Below, piece after piece: positions 9,617-17,503 of a stretch of 64,000 nt of DNA. Location: assembly GCA_913055805.1 (NCBI GenBank), contig CAJXLF010000007.1:112568-176567 (forward strand), given 5' to 3'. The stretch comes from an uncultured Salinisphaerales bacterium. Its GTDB lineage: Bacteria > Pseudomonadota > Gammaproteobacteria > Nevskiales > CAJXLF01. The position numbers were made by a program, and so were the translations under genes. A model generated the notes under the pieces. The model was not told the origin of the DNA. It worked only from the letters and a program-made list of their open reading frames with translations, and did not search any database. Positions within the stretch are counted from its first letter, which is position 1, and the number at the start of each line of letters is the position of its first letter.

Positions 9617-10887
9617 TGCCTATCGTCCCGAATCCTTACAAGACTACGGGCTTCCTTGGCTGGATAGACGATCGCTTCCCGCTGACCAAGATGTGGAAGG
9701 ATCACGTTGCCGAGTACTACGCGCCCAAGAACTTCAACTTCTGGTATTTCTTCGGTTCTCTGGCCCTGCTGGTGCTGGTCAATCAGTTGCTGACCGGCAT
9801 CTGGCTGGCCATGTTCTTCAAGCCGGATGCGGCTCTGGCCTTTGAATCCGTCGAATACATCATGCGCGATGTGGAGTGGGGCTGGCTGATCCGCTACATG
9901 CATTCCACCGGCGCCTCCGCGTTCTTCGTGGTGGTGTTCCTGCATATGTATCGCGGTCTGCTGTACGGTTCCTATCGCCAGCCGCGTGAACTGATCTGGA
10001 TCTTTGGCTGCCTCATCTTCCTGGTGCTGATGGCCGAAGCCTTCATGGGCTATGTGTTGCCCTGGGGGCAGATGTCCTACTGGGGCGCCCAGGTGATTAT
10101 TTCGCTGTTCGGCGCCATTCCGGTGGTGGGTGAGGATCTGGTGACCTGGATCCGCGGCGACTTCTTTATCGCCGACGCCACCATCAACCGTTTCTTCTCG
10201 CTGCATGTGGTGGCGCTGCCCTTCGTACTGGTCGGTCTGGTGATTGCTCATCTGCTGGCGCTGCATGAAGTGGGTTCCAACAACCCCGACGGCGTCGAGA
10301 TCAAGAAGCACAAGGACGAGAACGGCATTCCCAAAGACGGTATCGCCTTCCATCCGTACTACACGGTGAAGGATATCTTCGGCACCGGCGTATTCCTGAT
10401 CCTGTTCGCCTTCGTGATCTTCTTCATTCCGGATTTCGGCGGCTACTTCCTGGAGAAGCCGAACTTCGAGCCGGCCAACCCGATGGTGACGCCCGAGCAT
10501 ATTGCACCGGTGTGGTACTTCACCCCGCAGTACGCCATGTTGCGCGCCATCACGGTGGACCTGTTCGGCGTGCCGGCCAAGCTGTGGGGTGTGATCGTGC
10601 TGGGTGGCTCAGTGGTCATCCTGTTCTTCCTGCCCTGGCTGGACAAGAGCCCGGTCAAGTCGATCCGCTACAAGGGGCCGATTTTCAAGATCGCCCTGGC
10701 GCTGTTTACGGTGAGCTTCGTGGTACTGGGCTATCTCGGTACGCAGCCGCCCACCCCCGGCAAGACCCTGTTGGCCCAGATCGGCACCGCGATCTACTTC
10801 GGATTCTTCTTCCTCATGCCGTTCTACACCAAGATCGACAAGACGAAGCCCGAACCTGATCGCGTTACCATGAAGGAGGGCCACTAA
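9616..10887 (+). CDS. petB: cytochrome b of the bc1 complex
   Basis: The integral-membrane cytochrome b carries two b hemes and the quinol oxidation and reduction sites. The 423-residue product has the b-type core, with heme-histidine regions such as YMHSTGASAFFVVVFLHMY in the second helix and FFSLHVVALPF in the fourth. The Qo-site region reads MGYVLPWGQMSYWGA, and the PEHIAPVWYF motif (the PEWY-loop equivalent) is present. Eight or more membrane segments are evident. It shares one base with petA upstream and ends one base before petC, so all three subunits are co-expressed. Confidence 0.97.
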   Translation: MPIVPNPYKTTGFLGWIDDRFPLTKMWKDHVAEYYAPKNFNFWYFFGSLALLVLVNQLLTGIWLAMFFKPDAALAFESVEYIMRDVEWGWLIRYMHSTGASAFFVVVFLHMYRGLLYGSYRQPRELIWIFGCLIFLVLMAEAFMGYVLPWGQMSYWGAQVIISLFGAIPVVGEDLVTWIRGDFFIADATINRFFSLHVVALPFVLVGLVIAHLLALHEVGSNNPDGVEIKKHKDENGIPKDGIAFHPYYTVKDIFGTGVFLILFAFVIFFIPDFGGYFLEKPNFEPANPMVTPEHIAPVWYFTPQYAMLRAITVDLFGVPAKLWGVIVLGGSVVILFFLPWLDKSPVKSIRYKGPIFKIALALFTVSFVVLGYLGTQPPTPGKTLLAQIGTAIYFGFFFLMPFYTKIDKTKPEPDRVTMKEGH

Positions 10888-10888
10888 A

Positions 10889-11635
10889 ATGAAGCATCTA
10901 TTGATCGCTTTGGCACTGGCCCTGCCTGGTATGGCCATGGCCGCCGGCGGCGGTGGTACCGCTTACAAGTTCGATCCCGATCTGGGTAACGAGCCTTCAC
11001 TGCAACGTGGCGCAGCTGCGTTCATGAACTACTGCAGTGGCTGCCATAGCATGGGTTTGCTGCGCTATAACCGTCTGGCTGCCGATCTCGGTATTCCCGA
11101 GGATCTGTTGCAGGAAAATCTGATGTTCACTTCCGACAAGGTGGGTGCCCAGATCAATTCTGCAATGATTCCGGCGTCCGCCAAATGGTTTGGCAAGCAG
11201 CCACCCGACCTGACGCTGACAGCCCGTGCCCGCGGTGACGATTGGGTGTACAGCTTCCTCAAGACTTTCTATGTGGAAGAAGGGCGTCCCAACGGTGTGA
11301 ATAACCTCACACTGCCGGGCGCTTCCATGCCGCATGTGCTGGGTGGCCTGCAGGGTTGGCAGAAGCTGAAACCCGCTGAAGAAGGCGAGGAGCATGCTGA
11401 GGCTGGTGGCCACGGTGCCAGCCATGCGCCCGAGTTCGAAGTGCTTGAAGAAGGCGTGTTGTCGGCCAAGGAATATGACGGGCTGGTTGCGGATATCACC
11501 AATTTCATGGTGTATGCGGCGGAGCCGGTCAAGATCAAGCGTAAGGAAATCGGTACTCTGGTGATCCTCTATCTGATGCTGTTCACCTTTGTCGCCTATC
11601 TTCTGAAGCGCGAGTTCTGGAAGGACGTGCACTAA
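10889..11635 (+). CDS. petC: cytochrome c1 of the bc1 complex
   Basis: Cytochrome c1 takes electrons from the Rieske protein and hands them to soluble cytochrome c. The 248-residue protein has a cleavable signal peptide (to about residue 19, MAMAAG), the heme c site CSGCH (C49, C52, H53), a likely axial methionine in GASMPHVLGG, and a C-terminal membrane anchor (LGTLVILYLMLFTFVAYLL-like segment) ending in basic residues. A Glu/His-rich stretch (EEGEEHAEAGGHGASHAPE) is inserted before the final domain. A strong terminator follows directly, closing the petABC unit. Confidence 0.96.
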   Translation: MKHLLIALALALPGMAMAAGGGGTAYKFDPDLGNEPSLQRGAAAFMNYCSGCHSMGLLRYNRLAADLGIPEDLLQENLMFTSDKVGAQINSAMIPASAKWFGKQPPDLTLTARARGDDWVYSFLKTFYVEEGRPNGVNNLTLPGASMPHVLGGLQGWQKLKPAEEGEEHAEAGGHGASHAPEFEVLEEGVLSAKEYDGLVADITNFMVYAAEPVKIKRKEIGTLVILYLMLFTFVAYLLKREFWKDVH

Positions 11636-11643
11636 ACATTGTG

Positions 11644-11671
11644 ACGGGCTGCTGCGGCAGCCCGTTTTTTT
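11644..11671 (+). terminator. rho-independent terminator after petC
   Basis: A perfect 9-bp GC-rich stem, ACGGGCTGC with GCAGCCCGT, closes a TGCG loop and is followed by seven T residues (11665-11671). It ends 21 bp before the sspA start, so sspA must rely on readthrough or on a promoter overlapping this site. Confidence 0.92.
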
Positions 11672-11692
11672 GGATTATCCAAGGATTTTGCT

Positions 11693-12325
11693 ATGGCGGT
11701 AACTGCCAATAGACGTTCCCTCATGACCCTTTTTTCCGAGCCCAGCGAAGCGCAGAGCCATCGCGTACGTCTGGTGCTGTCCGAGAAGGGAATCAGCAAC
11801 GTTGACATCATTGACGTCAAGGTTGGGGAGCACAATCAGGACCTCGTCGACCTGAACCCCTACAACATGGTGCCGACTCTGGTCGACCGTGATCTGGTCC
11901 TGTATGACCCGAGCATCATCTGTGAATATCTGGATGAGCGTTTTCCTCATCCGCCCTTGATGCCTGTCGATCCCGTCTCGCGCGCCAAGGTTCGCCTGGC
12001 CTTGTTCAGGCTGGAAGAGGATTTCTACACCTTGTTGCCGGATATCGAGGAAGGTACGCCGTCGCAGGCGCGCAAGGCCAAGAAGGAGCTGCGCGAGAGC
12101 CTGATTTCCGGGGCTGAAATTTTCTCCGCCAAACCTTTTTTCCTCAGCGATGAATTCACTCTGGCGGACTGCGCCATTATTCCCATTCTCTGGCGTCTGC
12201 CGTTCTGGGGAATAGAGCTGCCTAACGAGGCAGCGCCGATCAAGAAATACGCTCAGCGTATGTTCAATCGCGAGGGTTTTTCCAAGAGCCTGACCGAGAT
12301 CGAGCAGGAGTTCGCAGGCAGCTGA
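11693..12325 (+). CDS. sspA: stringent starvation protein A
   Basis: SspA is a glutathione-S-transferase-fold protein that binds RNA polymerase and, in E. coli, helps acid and starvation survival and phage P1 late transcription. The 210-residue product matches the family from its first residues (MAVTANRRS, then MTLFSEPSEAQSHRVRLVL), with VPTLVDRDLVLYDPSIICEYLDERFPHPPLMP-type core motifs spread over residues 55-90. The length equals that of E. coli SspA (~212). AAGGA at 11681-11685 is the ribosome site. It is followed 16 bp later by sspB, the classical pair. Confidence 0.96.
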   Translation: MAVTANRRSLMTLFSEPSEAQSHRVRLVLSEKGISNVDIIDVKVGEHNQDLVDLNPYNMVPTLVDRDLVLYDPSIICEYLDERFPHPPLMPVDPVSRAKVRLALFRLEEDFYTLLPDIEEGTPSQARKAKKELRESLISGAEIFSAKPFFLSDEFTLADCAIIPILWRLPFWGIELPNEAAPIKKYAQRMFNREGFSKSLTEIEQEFAGS

Positions 12326-12341
12326 TGCCGCGAGTACGCTA

Positions 12342-12815
12342 ATGGCCACTTCAAGACGCCCCTATCTGATACGGGCGATCTACGACTGGGTGCTGGATAA
12401 CGGCTATACCCCCTACTTGCTGGTAGCCGCCAACCAGCCCAATGTCGAGGTGCCTACTCAGTACGTCGGCGATGACGGCAAGATCGTCATGAATCTCAGC
12501 CCGACTGCGGTGCGTGGTCTGGAACTGGGTAATGAACTTATACGTTTCGAGGCGCGTTTTTCGGGCACGCCCTTTGCGGTATTTATTCCCACTGGGGCTG
12601 TGCTGGCTGTCTATGCCAAGGAAACGGGCGAAGGTATGTTATTCGGCGATCCGGAATCAGACGAGGAAGTGCCGACCGACCAGCCGGTGCCACAATTCGA
12701 GCAGCGCGCGGAAGAGTCGGAATCCGAGGCTGACAATGGCGACGACGGGCCTGATGATGAGCCTCCGACGACGCCACACAAGCGCAAGCGCGGACATCTG
12801 ACTGTTATCAAATAA
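12342..12815 (+). CDS. sspB: ClpXP protease specificity-enhancing factor SspB
   Basis: SspB is an adaptor that tethers ssrA-tagged proteins to ClpXP. The 157-residue protein has the substrate-binding core (residues about 4-110, with RRPYLIRAIYDW and GTPFAVFIPTGAVLAVYAKE). A long acidic flexible linker (ESEADNGDDGPDDEPP) follows, then a basic C-terminal tail ending HLTVIK that matches the position and character of the ClpX-docking XB motif. All three parts are intact, so it should be functional. It is in the sspA operon; its TAA overlaps the next ATG by one base. Confidence 0.94.
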   Translation: MATSRRPYLIRAIYDWVLDNGYTPYLLVAANQPNVEVPTQYVGDDGKIVMNLSPTAVRGLELGNELIRFEARFSGTPFAVFIPTGAVLAVYAKETGEGMLFGDPESDEEVPTDQPVPQFEQRAEESESEADNGDDGPDDEPPTTPHKRKRGHLTVIK

Positions 12816-13564
12816 TGGCCAGATTCTGGGTGCTGTTGCTGGTTCTCTCGATACTGGGGGGCGAGCTGACCACCTGCTGGCTGTCTTTGAACGGTTACTC
12901 CTTTTCTGAATTCGAACCGGTCTACCGTTTCTTCCATCTAACGCAGATGGTCGTACTGATCCTTCTGGCCGGGTTGAGTTACCGCAAGATCGGTGATGCC
13001 TTCTGGCAGGGCATTTCGCATCTGGTATTGCTCGGCCTCAGTGTTTCTCTGGTCGGCGATATCATCAACAGCTTCCTCGTCGACCTGAGTTTCATCCTGC
13101 AGCCACAGACCCTGTTGTCGGCTGTGCCGTTCGCCATTGCACACCTTCTTTATATAACCGTGTTCTGGAAGCTCGGGCGTGGCAGTGAATCAAGTACCCC
13201 GATGCCGCTGCTGCTGATGACCGTCATCGCATGGCCACCACTGGCCGTTGTTCTGTGGTTGATCCTGGTCGATAGCTCGGCCGGTTCAATTCTGAAATGG
13301 CTTTCTTTTGCCTACGCCCATGTGGTGGTGCTTATGGCCTTGGCCTCATTGTGGCCCCTGCGTGCCTGGGGCCGAGCTGCCTGGGTGGCTGCCGCCGGAG
13401 GATTTGTCTTTCTGATCTCCGACGCTTTCTTCGGCGCCTGGCTGGCGGAAGGGCGAGACCGGCCGCTCTGGGTGTCCCAGTTCATCTGGATAACTTATTT
13501 TCTGGCCCAGTTGTTATTGCTACATGTTCCACTAATAGGTATGAGGAGAGCTGGGGCTATTTGA
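12815..13564 (+). CDS. YhhN-like integral membrane protein (putative lysoplasmalogenase family)
   Basis: A 249-residue, very hydrophobic protein with about eight predicted membrane segments. Three features resemble the YhhN/TMEM86 family: an internal GDIINSFL segment, a second-half LISDAFFGAWLA segment with its Asp, and a C-terminal aromatic YFLAQLLLL helix. Members of that family studied in animals hydrolyse lysoplasmalogens; the bacterial role is unclear, so only family membership is suggested. It starts inside the sspB stop (TAATG) and ends with an 8-bp convergent overlap with the GtrA-like gene. The last ~45 bases are AT-rich compared with the rest, so the extreme C-terminus may be a junction with the neighbouring islet. 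Confidence 0.6.
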   Translation: MARFWVLLLVLSILGGELTTCWLSLNGYSFSEFEPVYRFFHLTQMVVLILLAGLSYRKIGDAFWQGISHLVLLGLSVSLVGDIINSFLVDLSFILQPQTLLSAVPFAIAHLLYITVFWKLGRGSESSTPMPLLLMTVIAWPPLAVVLWLILVDSSAGSILKWLSFAYAHVVVLMALASLWPLRAWGRAAWVAAAGGFVFLISDAFFGAWLAEGRDRPLWVSQFIWITYFLAQLLLLHVPLIGMRRAGAI

Positions 13565-14012
13565 AGGGGTCGAGTTGTGTCGAATTATCCTGTTGCTTGG
13601 GCCGTTCGAAAATCCACAAGTAACGTGCTGAAAAATTCCAGAAGAAAGTAGTCCCGGTGGCTAAAATCTTGGCGATCACCACATGAAAACCCACCCATTC
13701 GTAGAGTATGAATAAGGTTGTGTTATTGATTGCCAGGCCAACGAAGCTGGCTAAATAAACGTATGTAATTTCCAGGTGGGCAGCATGACGACCACTTTGG
13801 AATACGAAGGTTATACAAAGTAAGTAATTGACTAAGGTGGCAGTTATAAAAGAGAGAGTTGCCGAAAGAATGTAATGCCATTCGGTGAAATACACTAAAA
13901 AGGCGAAAAGCCCCAGGTCCGTTAGGGCAGCTATGGCGCCCACAAAAAGATATTTGAATAGCTTGGTATTTAATTCACTACTTAGAAGTTGGCGCAGTTG
14001 AGCGAAATTCAT
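13557..14012 (-). CDS. GtrA-family flippase-like membrane protein
   Basis: A 151-residue protein with four hydrophobic segments (LFKYLFVGAIAALTDLG, then three more) and the GtrA-family pattern of an N-terminal FKYLFVGA and a C-terminal NFSARYLWIF. GtrA proteins are thought to flip undecaprenyl-phosphate-linked sugars across the inner membrane in O-antigen modification. It lies 4 bp after a GT2 glycosyltransferase that would supply the lipid-linked sugar, with a membrane GT upstream, giving a complete gtr-type set. Composition is very AT-rich (one sampled 60-base line is 32% G+C), unlike both flanks, which suggests acquisition by transfer. Confidence 0.85.
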   Translation of the reverse strand: MNFAQLRQLLSSELNTKLFKYLFVGAIAALTDLGLFAFLVYFTEWHYILSATLSFITATLVNYLLCITFVFQSGRHAAHLEITYVYLASFVGLAINNTTLFILYEWVGFHVVIAKILATGTTFFWNFSARYLWIFERPKQQDNSTQLDPFK

Positions 14013-14016
14013 GCAA

Positions 14017-14724
14017 TTACCTACCGCTTTTACTGTTGCGCCTGAGGTTATATTTCAGGATGGCATACAAGGCACGAAAGCCATCTTTCCAGCTAATTTT
14101 CTTGCCTTCGGCATATGTTCTGCCGTAGTAGGAGATTCCAACCTCGTAAATGATGCAGTCCAGTTTGGCTACTTTGGCTGTTATTTCAGGCTCGAATCCA
14201 AATCGGTTCTCTTCGATTTGGATTTTCTCCAGGACCTCCTTCTTGAATACCTTAAAGCAGGTCTCCATGTCAGTAAGGTTTAAATTCGTAAGCATGTTGG
14301 AGGTCAGTGTGAGAATGCGATTGCCAACCATGTGCCAGAAGTACACAACACGATGGGGCTGTCCCCCGGCGAATCGCGATCCATATACGACATCGGCATT
14401 TTTCTTGAGAATCGGTTCTAGTAATTTTGGATATTCCTGTGGGTCATATTCGAGGTCGGCGTCTTGGATGATGACAACATCGCCTTCAACTTGTTTAAAG
14501 CCTGATCGGAGAGCCGCGCCTTTGCCTTGGTTCTCCTCATGAAAAATGATTTTGTCAGCGAGGCCAGAAAGTTTGTCTCTCAGTAATTCGCGGGTTCCAT
14601 CTGTAGAACAGTCGTCCACGACGATAATTTCTTTTTCCCCGACAGGAGCGGTTCTGACGCTGTCAAGTATCGTTCTGATGGTTGCAACTTCGTTATAGCA
14701 GGGAATTACTACGGAAAGTTTCAT
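14017..14724 (-). CDS. GT2 family glycosyltransferase (dolichol/undecaprenyl-phosphate sugar synthase-like, GtrB role)
   Basis: The 235-residue protein begins [16 protein letters not shown] and has the GT-A nucleotide-sugar motifs [10 protein letters not shown] and DADLEYDP (the metal-binding D-x-D). The middle [13 protein letters not shown] segment is characteristic of DPM1-like enzymes that move a sugar from a nucleotide to a polyprenyl phosphate. It has no C-terminal membrane domain, unlike E. coli GtrB, so it is a DPM1-type soluble or peripheral enzyme. Its position between the GtrA-like and GT39-like genes supports a role in making the lipid-linked sugar. The sugar cannot be named from sequence. 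Confidence 0.85.
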   Translation of the reverse strand: MKLSVVIPCYNEVATIRTILDSVRTAPVGEKEIIVVDDCSTDGTRELLRDKLSGLADKIIFHEENQGKGAALRSGFKQVEGDVVIIQDADLEYDPQEYPKLLEPILKKNADVVYGSRFAGGQPHRVVYFWHMVGNRILTLTSNMLTNLNLTDMETCFKVFKKEVLEKIQIEENRFGFEPEITAKVAKLDCIIYEVGISYYGRTYAEGKKISWKDGFRALYAILKYNLRRNSKSGR

Positions 14725-14734
14725 GTATTTTTGC

Positions 14735-16102
14735 CTAATTAGACGCGTTGGCGAAATTTTTTCTGTTCAGGCTTTTGCTATTTAAATGCAGGGTGAACAG
14801 GGTATACAGCGTGGCAACGGCAGAAAGATAGATGACTGGGCGGAACGGGATGCTGTAACGAGGGAACGGTGCGCCGATCATGTGGATTCCGGTTATATAG
14901 ATAAGTAGTAAGGAAATCACTCTTAGTATCAGGAGTTTTCGTTCTTCTACCACGTTTCGGCATCCCGGAATCCAGCAGAGAATGCTGCCTGCAAACGCCA
15001 GAAAAATGGCAGCCCAGTGTGTCCAGAAAGATATGAGATGAGTGACTTGGAAATGCTGTGCAAAAGCATACGGTGATTTGACTACAGGGTATATAAAACT
15101 GTCTCCCATCCCCTGAATAATATTCCAGGACCATAGGGTTGTGGGCTTGCCGAATAAATACCATTTCAGGTGTTCTGCCGGACTTTCCAGAAATCTTCGG
15201 GCAATCTCAAGCAGTGCGGATGACACACTGGTCGAAATCCGGGCCGAATCGGGGTCGTAGTAATAGGGAAAGCCGAAGCTGGCCTTGTTGCCCTGGAATT
15301 CAAACCCCGGGTACATGCCATGATGCAGGAAATTGATCATCAGGGTTGAATCAGAGGTAGATCCGATGGCGAGAAGATTTCTTATAAGCCAGGGGCCAAA
15401 GGTGATGCTGAATCCTATAAAAAACAGGGCAGAGCAAAGTGAGGCGGTGCGTCTTGGCAGTTGGATGTACAAAAGCAAAATCAGAAGTATCGGGAAGTAT
15501 TGGATAGTGGGTCTGACCAGTGTGGTAATTCCAAATGCTATTCCGATACCGAACCAGAGCCAGTTTTTTTGCTTTTCAACAGCCAGAGCAAGAAGAACAA
15601 GCCCGCATAAAAGTGTGAAGGCAAAGAGTGACTCTGTCAGGAAATATATATTTGCATTAATCAGATGTGGGCTTATGGCCGTCAGAAATGTAGCAATCAG
15701 AGCCCAGGGCGCGGGCATTATAAAAATACAGATCAGGAACACCAGTATCACGCATATGCCACTCATCAGTGCTTGAGCGTTGAGAACCAGTTTTAGCTCC
15801 GCGTTATCGAGATCCTTGATGAAGCCATATAAAAAAAGAGGATAGCCGGGACTTCTGACGGCATCGGGAGGGGGCGGAGCAAGCGACTCATATCCCCCAG
15901 AAGACCTTGAATAGACCCCATGTTCATTCAGGTTATAGGCATAGAGTATGTAGTCTTTGGCATCTGCCCGGATTGGTTGATCTACTTCTGAGTAGGCTAC
16001 GGCCGTAAAGCGCAACTCAAAGGCTAATAAAATCAAGAGGCTCAAGATGAGCGTGAGAACAACCTTTCCTGCAGGAACTTCTCTGTTGTGTAATGAGGTC
16101 AT
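14735..16102 (-). CDS. GT39/ArnT-like polytopic membrane glycosyltransferase
   Basis: A 455-residue protein with about ten membrane segments. The first periplasmic loop contains RADAKDY and, after a variable stretch, the [11 protein letters not shown] signature seen in GT39-type enzymes that use polyprenyl-phosphate sugars. Such enzymes transfer the sugar to LPS, protein or another surface acceptor on the periplasmic side. Being the first gene of the minus-strand three-gene set, it is the likely transferase of a gtr-like module (GtrC role). Composition is AT-rich like its two partners. The acceptor and the sugar are unknown. Confidence 0.75.
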   Translation of the reverse strand: MTSLHNREVPAGKVVLTLILSLLILLAFELRFTAVAYSEVDQPIRADAKDYILYAYNLNEHGVYSRSSGGYESLAPPPPDAVRSPGYPLFLYGFIKDLDNAELKLVLNAQALMSGICVILVFLICIFIMPAPWALIATFLTAISPHLINANIYFLTESLFAFTLLCGLVLLALAVEKQKNWLWFGIGIAFGITTLVRPTIQYFPILLILLLYIQLPRRTASLCSALFFIGFSITFGPWLIRNLLAIGSTSDSTLMINFLHHGMYPGFEFQGNKASFGFPYYYDPDSARISTSVSSALLEIARRFLESPAEHLKWYLFGKPTTLWSWNIIQGMGDSFIYPVVKSPYAFAQHFQVTHLISFWTHWAAIFLAFAGSILCWIPGCRNVVEERKLLILRVISLLLIYITGIHMIGAPFPRYSIPFRPVIYLSAVATLYTLFTLHLNSKSLNRKNFANASN

Positions 16103-16196
16103 TAATAATCATATTGCGGGTAAGCAGGCATGTTCATATATTGCTGAGATGTAAGCAAATTTGGCTATCGTGAAAAGTGGGTTTCTGAAGGTTCCC

Positions 16197-17342
16197 TCAG
16201 TGCCCCATCTGGCGTGAGGCCAGATCCTTCATGATTTCGCTGGCGCCGCCGCCGATCGACAGCACCTTGGTTTCCCGGAAGATACGCTCAGATTTGGCGC
16301 CGCGCATGTAGCCTGCGCCTCCCAGGATCTGCACAGCCTCACCCGCCACGTATTCGCAGTTGGAGGTGGCCAGGTTCTTCAGCATGCAGAGTTCGGCGAT
16401 CGGTGATTCTCCCTGGTCGACCCGGTAGACCAGCTGTTCAAGATAGGCTTTTACTGCATTCGTTCGCATCTGCATATCGACCAGCTTGTGGCGAATGACC
16501 TGGTTCTTGATCAGGGGTTTGCCAAATGTGACACGCTCGCGCGCCCATTCTGTGGCTTCGTCTATGGCGCATTGGGCCAGTCCGTGTGCCTGGGCAGCGA
16601 GGGCGATGCGTTCGTCATTGAAGTTGCGCATGATGCTGATGAAGCCCATGTTCTCCGGACCAATGAGGTTCCCGGCCGGTACCTTGCAGTTATCGAAATA
16701 GAGGGTGGCCGTATCTGAGCACCACCAACCCATTTTCTTCAACGGCGTGCGTGAAAAACCCGGCGTGTCCGCTTCTATCACCAGGATGGAGACGCCGCCC
16801 ATGCCGGCTTCGCCTGTGCGCACTGCCACGGTGTACTGGTCAGCGCGCATTCCCGAGGTGATGAAGGTCTTGGAACCATTGACCACATAGTGATCATCTT
16901 CAAGGCGGGCAGTGGTTTTCAGGTTGGCAACGTCCGATCCACCCGAAGGTTCGGTCACAGCCAGGGCGGAAATGCGTTCGCCGGCCAGTACAGGCGCAAC
17001 AAAGCGCTGCTTCTGTTCTTCCGAGCCAACAGCGAGTATCGGAGGTATGCTGATGCCATGGCTGAACAGACTGGCCATGATACCGCCCGAACCGGCACGG
17101 GACAGTTCTTCCACCATGATGAGGCCATAGAAACGGTCGGGAACCTCCACGCCGCCATATTGCTCCGGGTAGCCAATGCCCAGAATGCCGACTTCGGCCG
17201 CCTGCTTGTAGAATTCCCGGGGAAAAGTATTGGCCTCATCCCAGGCATCGATGTTGGGCGCGATCTCTTCGCTGACGAAACGTCTGACCTGGTCGCGGAA
17301 GCTTTCATGCTCGGGTGTGTAATAGGGGCTGGCTGCGGGCAT
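16197..17342 (-). CDS. acyl-CoA dehydrogenase
   Basis: A 381-residue flavoprotein with the full three-domain acyl-CoA dehydrogenase layout. The N-terminal helical domain starts SPYYTPEHESFRDQVRRF, the middle beta domain has ALAVTEPSGGSDVANL (FAD/substrate motif), and the C-terminal helical domain has RVTFGKPL and QILGGAGYMRG. The usual place of the MCAD-type catalytic glutamate reads IGGGASEIM, with glycine instead. LCAD- and isovaleryl-type enzymes have a similar change and draw their base from another helix, and a glutamate is available in DEATEW. The substrate chain cannot be decided. It stands alone between the gtr-like islet and a divergent lipoprotein gene. Confidence 0.9.
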   Translation of the reverse strand: MPAASPYYTPEHESFRDQVRRFVSEEIAPNIDAWDEANTFPREFYKQAAEVGILGIGYPEQYGGVEVPDRFYGLIMVEELSRAGSGGIMASLFSHGISIPPILAVGSEEQKQRFVAPVLAGERISALAVTEPSGGSDVANLKTTARLEDDHYVVNGSKTFITSGMRADQYTVAVRTGEAGMGGVSILVIEADTPGFSRTPLKKMGWWCSDTATLYFDNCKVPAGNLIGPENMGFISIMRNFNDERIALAAQAHGLAQCAIDEATEWARERVTFGKPLIKNQVIRHKLVDMQMRTNAVKAYLEQLVYRVDQGESPIAELCMLKNLATSNCEYVAGEAVQILGGAGYMRGAKSERIFRETKVLSIGGGASEIMKDLASRQMGH

Positions 17343-17503
17343 GTGATCTCCGGTGTATTTAGTAACTATAGATACAATCTGGCAGTCTCGACGAGATAGT
17401 CCGGATTGTCAACGTTCAGAAACAGGGTCTGAATACACTAGACTGAGCATCTGTAAATTAACAGGCAGGGGCCGGTCGGCGATGCGCTGGCCGTAATGAT
17501 GAT

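Noticed and set aside
17406..17439. TTGTCA and TACACT as a promoter for the PHP lipoprotein gene
   Set aside because: The spacing of 22 bp is too long; no better pair was found.
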